DNA of 40,090 bases, from positions 1 to 40,090 of the forward strand of contig SVOV01000022.1 in NCBI GenBank assembly GCA_015066205.1. Reading direction: 5' to 3'. Shown here piece by piece: positions 34,401-40,090 of this stretch. The position numbers were made by a program, and so were the translations under genes. The notes below the pieces were generated by a model. It was not told the DNA's origin and searched no databases. It worked only from the letters and a program-made list of their open reading frames with translations. Source of the DNA: Oscillospiraceae bacterium. Lineage in GTDB: Bacteria > Bacillota > Clostridia > Oscillospirales > Acutalibacteraceae. Position 1 is the first letter of the stretch; each line of letters opens with the position of its first letter.

Positions 34401-36431
34401 ATGTCTGATAAAATAAAGCTTATAATCGACGGAAAAGAAATTACTGCAGACAAGGGTGATACCGTTCTTATCGCAGCCGAGAAAAACGGCATTGAAATCC
34501 CAAATCTCTGCTATCTCAAGGAATTATCCCCCTACGGTGCCTGCGGAATGTGTGTTGTTGAGATGGAGGGCTCTCCCAAGCTTCTCAGAGCCTGTTCCCA
34601 GAAGGTCAGTGAGGGTATGGTAATAAACACAATGGGCGAAAGAGCTCTCAAGGCAAGAAGACTCGCACTGGAGCTTATAATGGGAGATCATAAGGGTGAC
34701 TGTATAGGTCCCTGCTCTCTCAACTGCCCTGCGCATACCGACTGTCAGAAATATGTAAAGGAGATCGGCGAAGGCAAATTTACCGAAGCCGTAAAAACAA
34801 TAAAAGAGGTTATTTCTCTTCCCGCTTCAATAGGAAGAGTCTGTCCCCACCCTTGCGAAACAGCCTGCAGAAGACAGCATGTTGAAGAGCCCATCTCCAT
34901 AGCCTATCTCAAGGCATTTGCCGCTGACGAGGTATTAAAAAGCGGAAATCATGTACTTCCTGAAAAGAAAGCTCCTACAGGAAAGACTGTAGGAATCATC
35001 GGCGGCGGTCCCGCAGGTCTTTCGGCAGCATTTAAGCTTATTCAGCAAGGTCACTCCGTAACGATTTATGATAAAATGCCTAAAATGGGCGGTATGCTCA
35101 GATACGGAATCCCCGAGTACAGACTCCCGAAAGCAGTTCTTGATAATGAAATAGAAGAGATCCGTTCCCTCGGCGTTGAAATGATAAACAACTGTACTCT
35201 CGGAAAAGATATTACTCTTTCTGATCTTCGGGAAAAGCACGATGCTGTTTTGGTTGCAAACGGCGCGTGGAAGAGCAGCTCCATAAGATGCCCCGGCGAA
35301 GAGCTTGAGGGTGTTTTCGGCGGTATTGATTTCTTAAGAGCCGCTTCTCTCGGTGAAAAACCCGACATCGGAGAAAAAACTGCCGTTGTCGGCGGAGGAA
35401 ACACCGCTATGGATGCCTGCCGTACAGCCATTCGTCTCGGAGCAAAAGAGGTCAGCATCATATACAGAAGAACAAGAGATGAAATGCCCGCAGAGGACAT
35501 TGAAATTGAAGAGGCTATGGAAGAGGGTGTAGTTTTCCGCTTCCTTACAAATCCCGCCGAAATTACGGGAGAAAACGGCAGAGTCACCGCTGTAAAGCTT
35601 CAGGTTATGCGTTTAGGCGAGCCTGACGAAAAGGGCAGACGCTCCCCCGTTCCCGTTGAGGGTGAATTCATCACACTGCCCCTTGATTCAATAATCATTG
35701 CAGCAGGTCAGAAGAATGACCCCGCAGGCTTTGAAGAAATTGAAACGACAAACCGCGGAACGATCCTCGCAGACGAAATAACCTATATGACATCGATTCC
35801 CGGTGTTTTTGCCGCAGGTGACACAACAAATTCAGGTGCTTCAATAGCAATAAAGGCTATCGCAGAAGCAAACGAAGCCGCAAAATATATTGATGCATAC
35901 CTTGACGGTATTGAGCTTCCCTTCAGGCGTCCCGTAATATCCGAAAGAGATGTAACAGAGGATATGTTCACGGAATATGAAAAGCACCCGAGAATAAAAA
36001 TGCCTCAGCGTGCCCCCGAGGAAAGAAGAAACGATTTTGAGGAAATAAACCTCGGCTTCACTGAGGAGAAGGCTGTTGAAGAGGCAAAGCGCTGTCTTTC
36101 CTGCGGTTGTCACGATTACGGAAACTGCAAGCTCATAAAGTATGCAGATGCTTATTGCACCGACTGTAAAAAATTCAAGGGTGAGTATCATAAGGGCTTC
36201 AAGGAAACAAAGCTTGAGGTTATTTTCAGAGATCAGAATAAATGTATCCTCTGCGGACTTTGTGTAAGAGCCTGTGAGGATATTGCAAAGCAGGGTATTC
36301 TCGGTCTCGTAGGAAGAGGCTTTGATACTGTTATAAGACCTGAATTCAGAAATACCGACATAAAAGCTATCTGTAAGGATTGCAAAAAATGTGTCGAAGC
36401 TTGTCCTACCGGTGCACTCAAGCTCATATAA
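34401..36431 (+). CDS. NfnB/GltD-like NADP-binding flavoprotein with extra Fe-S domains (StnABC-type)
   Basis: This 676-residue fusion has a NuoG-like [2Fe-2S] ferredoxin (C37, C48, C51, C65), then a Cys-rich segment (C101, C105, C109, C115) and the GltD-type cluster CPHPCETAC (148-156). The FAD site VGIIGGGPAGLSAA (197-210) and the NADP-type site VVGGGNTAMD (329-338) with IIYRRTRDEMPAED follow. The C-terminal ferredoxin part has CILCGLCVRAC and CKDCKKCVEAC. No [FeFe]-hydrogenase H-cluster motif and no NfnA-like gene are present. The set matches the Stn (Sporomusa-type Nfn) transhydrogenase, which couples NADH oxidation to NADP and ferredoxin redox. AAGGAGGT precedes the ATG. Confidence 0.9.
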   Translation: MSDKIKLIIDGKEITADKGDTVLIAAEKNGIEIPNLCYLKELSPYGACGMCVVEMEGSPKLLRACSQKVSEGMVINTMGERALKARRLALELIMGDHKGDCIGPCSLNCPAHTDCQKYVKEIGEGKFTEAVKTIKEVISLPASIGRVCPHPCETACRRQHVEEPISIAYLKAFAADEVLKSGNHVLPEKKAPTGKTVGIIGGGPAGLSAAFKLIQQGHSVTIYDKMPKMGGMLRYGIPEYRLPKAVLDNEIEEIRSLGVEMINNCTLGKDITLSDLREKHDAVLVANGAWKSSSIRCPGEELEGVFGGIDFLRAASLGEKPDIGEKTAVVGGGNTAMDACRTAIRLGAKEVSIIYRRTRDEMPAEDIEIEEAMEEGVVFRFLTNPAEITGENGRVTAVKLQVMRLGEPDEKGRRSPVPVEGEFITLPLDSIIIAAGQKNDPAGFEEIETTNRGTILADEITYMTSIPGVFAAGDTTNSGASIAIKAIAEANEAAKYIDAYLDGIELPFRRPVISERDVTEDMFTEYEKHPRIKMPQRAPEERRNDFEEINLGFTEEKAVEEAKRCLSCGCHDYGNCKLIKYADAYCTDCKKFKGEYHKGFKETKLEVIFRDQNKCILCGLCVRACEDIAKQGILGLVGRGFDTVIRPEFRNTDIKAICKDCKKCVEACPTGALKLI

Positions 36432-36438
36432 ATTATTC

Positions 36439-36472
36439 ACAGACAGAATTTCACCGTTCTGTCTGTTTTTTA
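36439..36472 (+). terminator. Terminator of the transhydrogenase operon
   Basis: A perfect 10-bp stem, ACAGACAGAA (36439-36448) with TTCTGTCTGT (36457-36466), has an 8-base loop followed by TTTTTA. It starts 7 bases after the stop codon. Confidence 0.9.
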
Positions 36473-36501
36473 TTGCGAAAGAACAAAAGGTATGATAAAA
36501 T
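36473..36501 (+). promoter_or_regulatory. Promoter of the NifU-like/mannosidase operon
   Basis: TTGCGA (36473-36478), 17 bases, TAAAAT (36496-36501). It follows the terminator directly. Transcription would begin near 36508, which rules out the ATG at 36492 as a start. Confidence 0.55.
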
Positions 36502-36530
36502 ATATTCATTCTATGAAAGGCAGTAGATCT

Positions 36531-36764
36531 ATGAAGGATTATATCAACAATACCCTCTCCCCTCTTTTACAGGGCGACGGAGGTTATATTGAGTTTATTT
36601 CGGAAAATAATAATGAAATTCAGGTTCTTGCCCGCGGTGAATGCTCAAAATGTCATAAATTAGAGCTTTGCCTTAAGTGGTGTGAAGAAATGATACAAAG
36701 GGACAAAAACCGAGAGGTAAAACTGACGGCTGTCAGAAAAAAGCCTTTTTTCTGGGATAAGTGA
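36531..36764 (+). CDS. NifU C-terminal-like small protein
   Basis: This 77-residue protein reads NTLSPLLQGDGGYIEFI near its start, matching the LxPxLxxDGGxVE pattern of NifU C-terminal (Nfu) domains that carry Fe-S clusters. The following ARGECSKCHKLELCLKW contains a CxxC in the expected place. The match is partial, so an Fe-S carrier role is plausible rather than shown. The start at 36531 (MKDYINNTL) is preferred over upstream ATGs at 36492 and 36513; AAAGG lies about 10 bases before it. It is followed after 8 bases by the mannosidase gene. Confidence 0.7.
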   Translation: MKDYINNTLSPLLQGDGGYIEFISENNNEIQVLARGECSKCHKLELCLKWCEEMIQRDKNREVKLTAVRKKPFFWDK

Positions 36765-36772
36765 GGTAAATT

Positions 36773-39709
36773 ATGGCACATATAAAAGTTATAAGACGCT
36801 CAATGCGTCCCGAGGAATATATAGAGCTACGCTACGGCTGGCTTAAAAGATGCATCTATAATAAGATGTATGACCTCTCCCCTGTCTTTGTCAGAGAAGC
36901 TCATCAGATATCGGAAAATGAATATGAATTCTATGATGAGGATTTCAGACCTCTTAATAAGGAGGACTTTTTTTACACTCCCGACGGCAGTGCCTTTCTT
37001 AAATGCGAATGCTCCGTTCCCCATGAGCTTCAGAATAAGGAGTATTATTTCTTTTTCAAGACCGCCAGCGAAATGATAGTTAAGATAAACGGAAAATATG
37101 CGGGCGGAGTTGATCCCAACCGCGAAAGGATAGCGGCATCTGAATTTGTTGACGGTGACAGAATTTTCATTGAAGCCGAGGGCTTCAACCGTTCAAAGCC
37201 CGATGATGAAAGAAATCCCGAAACTCTTGCAAGAAGAGGCTGCCGACAGGAATTCACAGGCTTTTATTTGACAACGGTCAATAAAAATATTCAATCACTC
37301 TGCTATGACCTTGAAATTTTCACCGACATCATTTCAAGCGGTCAGTTCCCCGAGGAATATGTAAATATCGTAATCAATAAGCTTGATAAGGCACTTAATC
37401 TCATTGATTATGATGATATAAGAGAAGAGGATGCGGGCCGTGCCATAGAATATATCGAAAAGAATATATATGCCGATAAGACCTTCCGTTCATCGGGTAA
37501 GGTAGCACTTACAGGCCATTCCCATCTTGATATCGCATATTATTGGAGAAGAATTCACGCCGTTCAGAAAAATCTTCGTACGGTTCTTATTCAGCTGAGG
37601 CTTATGGATAAATACCCCGATTTCAGGTATGCCCATACTCAGGCTTATACCTATGAAACCGTTGAAAAGTATTATCCCGAGGTATTCGAGGAATTAAAGC
37701 AGAAAATAGCCGACGGCAGCTTCGAAATTGTGGGTGCGATGTATGTCGAGCCCGACTGTAATGTTCCCTCTGCCGAAAGTCTTATCCGCCAATGCCTTTA
37801 CGGTCAGCTTTATTTCAGAGAAAAATTCGGAAAAACTGTGGATTCCTGTTTTCTTCCCGATGTTTTCGGTAACAGCTGGATATTACCGCAGATATTAAAA
37901 AAGAGCGGTGTAGATTACTTTATTTCAAATAAAATGAGTACATGGAATGATACAAACCGCTTCCCTCACAATAATTTTATATGGCGAGGAATCGACGGCA
38001 GTGAGGTGTTCGCATCCGTTCCGCCCACTCATTTTATAACCTGGAACGAGCCCTCGCAGGTGGTCGAAAACTGGGAGGCATTTCAGGATAAGCATACGGG
38101 GACCGAAACTCTTTCGATGTTCGGCTACGGTGACGGCGGCTCGGGAGCAACAGAAGAAATGATAGAGCTGATGCACCGCTTCGGTAAGCTTTCCGTAATG
38201 CCCGAAACAAGACATATCACCGTTAAGCAGTTTTTACACGATAACTTTAACGAAAATCATAAATTTGATGTCTGGGACGGAGAGCTTTACCTTGAAATGC
38301 ACCGAGGCACATTCACAACAAAATCAGACATCAAAAAATACAACAGAAGGCTTGAAAACAAATTCAGGCTTGCTGAAATGCTAAGTCTTTTAAGAGAAGA
38401 AAAGGAGGAATATCCGAAAGAAAAAATCAGGGAGCTTTATAAAAAATTCCTGATAAATCAGTTCCACGATATTCTCCCCGGAAGCCACATTACCCCTGTT
38501 TTCAGGGACTGCATAAATGACTATAAAGAAATTGAAGAAGAGCTTGATAAGATACTTGGCAAAGGAGAAATCCTTTTCAATCCCCTTAACATAATGCGAA
38601 ATTCAGTTGAATTCATTGAAGACGAAAAAGGCCGCTTTATCAGAGAGGGAAAAACGGGATATTTTGCAAAAACCTCTTTCGGAGCTTTTGAAAACGGCGA
38701 TGTTACATATTCAGAGGAGAACTCCGACTGGTTCAGCTTAAACCAGAATACTCTTGAAACTCCGTTTTATGTTGTAGGTCTGAATCCTGACGGAAGCTTC
38801 AGCTCCCTTTTCGACAAGGAGCTTGACAGAGAATTCACTGACGGGGATTTCAACAAGCTGAAGATTTATGACGACCGCCCCGGCAACTATGATGCCTGGG
38901 ATATCCTTCCCGATTATAAAGACAAAGAGCTTCCTCTCACTCTTGAAAAGCCTGTTTCTTTCGTAAAAGCAGACGGTGAAGCTATAGAATTCACCGTGAC
39001 CGAAAGAACTGAAAAAAGCACATGGGAAAGAATAATCAGATTTTTCCGTCATTCAAGAAAAATTGAGGTTGAAAACAAGGTGGACTGGAATGAGAGCCAC
39101 CGCCTTATGAAAGCCGCTTTCAACTGCAATATTCTCACAAGAGAGCTTGTCTGCGACACCTCAGCGGGCTTTATCAAGAGAGAAATGCATAAAAACACCA
39201 CCTGGCAGCAGGCAAGATTCGAGTGCTGTCAGCACAAGTGGTTTGACATTTCCGAGGAGGGCGGCGGTATTGCTGTTCTCAATGACTGCAAATACGGTGT
39301 AGGTGTATCCCAAAAGGAAATCACACTGTCACTTCTTCGAGCAACTGAACGGCCTGATCCCTTATCCGACCTCGGGAAACATAATTTCACCTATGTCATT
39401 CTGCCTCACGGTAATATGTCCTTTGGTGAAATCAATAATGAAGCACTGATATTCAATAATCCTCTTATAAAAACAGAAGAGCTTTCAGTACCTGAGGAAT
39501 GGCTCGGCGACGGTAAACTGATTCTTCAGAGTGCAAAAAAGGCTGAAAACTCTGATATGACAGTTTTAAGATTCGCGGAAACAAAAGGCGCAAGAGGAAA
39601 ACTGACATTCAGCAAAAAAATAAAGGTCCTCAATATGCTTGAGGACACCGAATATGAAGCAAATGAGATCACCTATAAGCCCTTTGAAATTATTACAATA
39701 GGATACTAA
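36773..39709 (+). CDS. GH38 alpha-mannosidase
   Basis: This 978-residue glycoside hydrolase family 38 protein probably removes alpha-linked mannose from host or dietary glycans or their fragments. The metal-site motif GHSHLDIAYYW gives H251 and D253 (with H249 next to it), and the catalytic nucleophile is D363 in LPDVFGNSW. FGYGDGGSGATEEMI and NQFHDILPGSHI are typical of the family. The first 240 residues form the usual beta-sandwich head, and the C-terminal third is beta-rich. No signal peptide is visible, so it acts in the cytoplasm on imported oligosaccharides. GAGGT lies 8 bases before the ATG. It is coupled to the NifU-like gene; no sugar transporter is next to it in this window. Confidence 0.93.
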   Translation: MAHIKVIRRSMRPEEYIELRYGWLKRCIYNKMYDLSPVFVREAHQISENEYEFYDEDFRPLNKEDFFYTPDGSAFLKCECSVPHELQNKEYYFFFKTASEMIVKINGKYAGGVDPNRERIAASEFVDGDRIFIEAEGFNRSKPDDERNPETLARRGCRQEFTGFYLTTVNKNIQSLCYDLEIFTDIISSGQFPEEYVNIVINKLDKALNLIDYDDIREEDAGRAIEYIEKNIYADKTFRSSGKVALTGHSHLDIAYYWRRIHAVQKNLRTVLIQLRLMDKYPDFRYAHTQAYTYETVEKYYPEVFEELKQKIADGSFEIVGAMYVEPDCNVPSAESLIRQCLYGQLYFREKFGKTVDSCFLPDVFGNSWILPQILKKSGVDYFISNKMSTWNDTNRFPHNNFIWRGIDGSEVFASVPPTHFITWNEPSQVVENWEAFQDKHTGTETLSMFGYGDGGSGATEEMIELMHRFGKLSVMPETRHITVKQFLHDNFNENHKFDVWDGELYLEMHRGTFTTKSDIKKYNRRLENKFRLAEMLSLLREEKEEYPKEKIRELYKKFLINQFHDILPGSHITPVFRDCINDYKEIEEELDKILGKGEILFNPLNIMRNSVEFIEDEKGRFIREGKTGYFAKTSFGAFENGDVTYSEENSDWFSLNQNTLETPFYVVGLNPDGSFSSLFDKELDREFTDGDFNKLKIYDDRPGNYDAWDILPDYKDKELPLTLEKPVSFVKADGEAIEFTVTERTEKSTWERIIRFFRHSRKIEVENKVDWNESHRLMKAAFNCNILTRELVCDTSAGFIKREMHKNTTWQQARFECCQHKWFDISEEGGGIAVLNDCKYGVGVSQKEITLSLLRATERPDPLSDLGKHNFTYVILPHGNMSFGEINNEALIFNNPLIKTEELSVPEEWLGDGKLILQSAKKAENSDMTVLRFAETKGARGKLTFSKKIKVLNMLEDTEYEANEITYKPFEIITIGY

Positions 39710-39725
39710 ACAAAAAGGATACTAA

Positions 39726-39769
39726 AAAATGAGCTGTAAAAAAACGAAAGTTTTTTTGCAGCTCATTTT
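39726..39769 (+). terminator. Terminator of the mannosidase operon
   Basis: A 20-bp stem (39726-39745 with 39750-39769, one G-T wobble pair) is closed by a GAAA tetraloop. The U-run is part of the 3' arm (CATTTT). Confidence 0.8.
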
Positions 39770-39794
39770 CAGGGGCGTGAAAAAAAGAGGCAGA

Positions 39795-39885
39795 ATAAGC
39801 AAACTGAGCGAAAAACAAAGCTTTGCTTTGTTTTTCGGTTACCCGAAGGCGTACAAAGGTACGCCGAGAGGCGAAGTTTGTTTAT
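39795..39885. repeat. Three-way-junction-like structured element
   Basis: An outer stem (ATAAGCAAACT 39795-39805 with AGTTTGTTTAT 39875-39885, one G-U) encloses two perfect hairpins. One is 13 bp with a TTT loop (39809-39821/39825-39837); the other is 7 bp with an AAAG loop (39848-39854/39859-39865). This is about 91 nt in total with nested pairing. It may be a mobile-repeat relic or a structured RNA. No family was recognised. Confidence 0.6.
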
Positions 39886-40006
39886 AGCATAAAACACAAA
39901 AAACGCAGTTTTTTGTCATTTTTTAAGTATATATATGCATAAAAGGGTTTCTTGAAGACTTCAAAAGTGAACAAGTCCAGTAAAAACGGACAATAGAAAA
40001 AAGAGA

Positions 40007-40043
40007 CCTCCTATGGTAGAATTAAAGAAACTACCATAGGAGG
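40007..40043 (+). promoter_or_regulatory. Perfect 13-bp inverted repeat sequestering the transposase RBS
   Basis: CCTCCTATGGTAG (40007-40019) and CTACCATAGGAGG (40031-40043) pair perfectly around an 11-base loop. The 3' arm contains the AGGAGG ribosome binding site (40038-40043), 8 bases before the ATG at 40052, so the folded mRNA would hide it. Confidence 0.8.
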
Positions 40044-40051
40044 AATTTTTT

Positions 40052-40090
40052 ATGTCAAGAAAGTATCAAAACATTAAACAATATGAAAAA
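40052..40090 (+). CDS. Start of a putative IS3-type transposase OrfA (partial)
   Basis: Thirteen codons are visible: MSRKYQNIKQYEK. This resembles the start of small helix-turn-helix OrfA proteins of IS3-group elements in Clostridia, from memory. The ribosome binding site AGGAGG is clear, so the start is secure. The family cannot be proved from 13 residues. Confidence 0.55.
   Translation, partial: MSRKYQNIKQYEK

Larger units (their letters stand above)
39710..39967. other. Gene-free region after the mannosidase
   Basis: This stretch contains a short direct repeat GGATACTAAA (39701-39710, 39717-39726), a terminator (39726-39769), a three-way-junction-like structure (39795-39885) and AT-rich DNA up to the insertion-sequence end. 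No gene was seen. Confidence 0.6.
39968..40090 (+). mobile_element. Left end of an IS3-like insertion sequence (cut by window edge)
   Basis: A TG-starting terminal sequence (TGAACAAGTCC, then CAGTAAAAACGGACA, 39968-39992) resembles IS150/IS3-type ends. It is followed by an inverted repeat over the ribosome binding site and the start of a gene that looks like an IS3 orfA. The right end is outside the window, so the family call and the exact boundary are inferred. Confidence 0.55.

Noticed and set aside
32154-36431. Bifurcating [FeFe]-hydrogenase or formate dehydrogenase operon
   Set aside because: The third subunit has GltD/NfnB-type FAD and NADP sites and no H-cluster or molybdopterin motifs.
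36492-36530. 13-residue extension of the NifU-like protein
   Set aside because: The ATG at 36492 lies upstream of the predicted transcription start, and the extra residues add no family similarity.
39701-39726. Target-site duplication made by the 10-bp direct repeat GGATACTAAA
   Set aside because: The copies are 16 bases apart and do not bracket any element; they look like a local slippage event at the end of the mannosidase gene.

Overview
The window looks like a chromosomal segment of a spore-forming, anaerobic, low-to-mid GC Firmicute, most likely a gut member of the Clostridia (Oscillospiraceae/Ruminococcaceae-like). The reasons are a Gram-positive-type S12, an RpoB with an acidic C-terminal tail, the sporulation regulator SpoIIID, a T-box riboswitch on alaS, strong AGGAGG ribosome binding sites, and a flavin-based transhydrogenase of the type found in anaerobic Firmicutes. 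The genus assignment is inference. No tRNA, rRNA, CRISPR array or prophage was seen.

Layout. (1) 1-8348, minus strand: rpoB, rpoC, rpsL and the start of rpsG, the usual RNA-polymerase/ribosomal-protein cluster. The L7Ae-like gene often found between rpoC and rpsL is absent; a promoter and a leader hairpin sit there instead. (2) 8649-9284, plus: spoIIID and an unrecognised 103-residue protein with its own perfect consensus promoter. (3) 9446-13619, minus: a marR-ABC-ABC operon encoding a heterodimeric exporter with one degenerate ATP site. (4) 13736-15712, minus: an operon of a DUF5685-like protein, a J-domain protein with a Cys-rich tail, and a zinc-ribbon membrane protein. (5) 15881-22616, plus: fba, a redox-type Cys protein, nnr (NAD(P)H-hydrate repair), a small lipoprotein, T-box-alaS and a HIT protein. 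(6) 22617-23265: a repeat-rich stretch with a tandem hairpin array and a tiny Cys/Asn-rich protein behind a sigma-K-like promoter. (7) 23266-31838, minus: a TetR regulator, then a complete arginine operon argGHCJBDF behind a sigma-A promoter with ARG-box-like sites. (8) 32154-36431, plus: a three-gene NuoE/NuoF/NfnB-like operon best read as an Stn-type (Sporomusa-type Nfn) electron-bifurcating transhydrogenase. (9) 36531-39709, plus: a NifU-C-like protein and a GH38 alpha-mannosidase. (10) 39710-40090: a terminator, a structured three-way-junction repeat, and the left end of an IS3-like insertion sequence cut by the window edge.

How the parts work together. Most of the window is housekeeping: transcription and translation, glycolysis (Fba), cofactor repair (Nnr), Ala-tRNA charging under T-box control, and de novo arginine synthesis by the acetyl-recycling route (ArgJ, no ArgA seen). 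The Stn-like operon would link the NADH, NADPH and ferredoxin pools, supplying NADPH for biosynthesis such as the ArgC step. The least described parts are the 24-nt tandem hairpin array, the DUF5685-like/J-protein/zinc-ribbon operon, the Cys-rich micro-protein with a late-sporulation promoter, and the RBS-sequestering inverted repeat of the IS.
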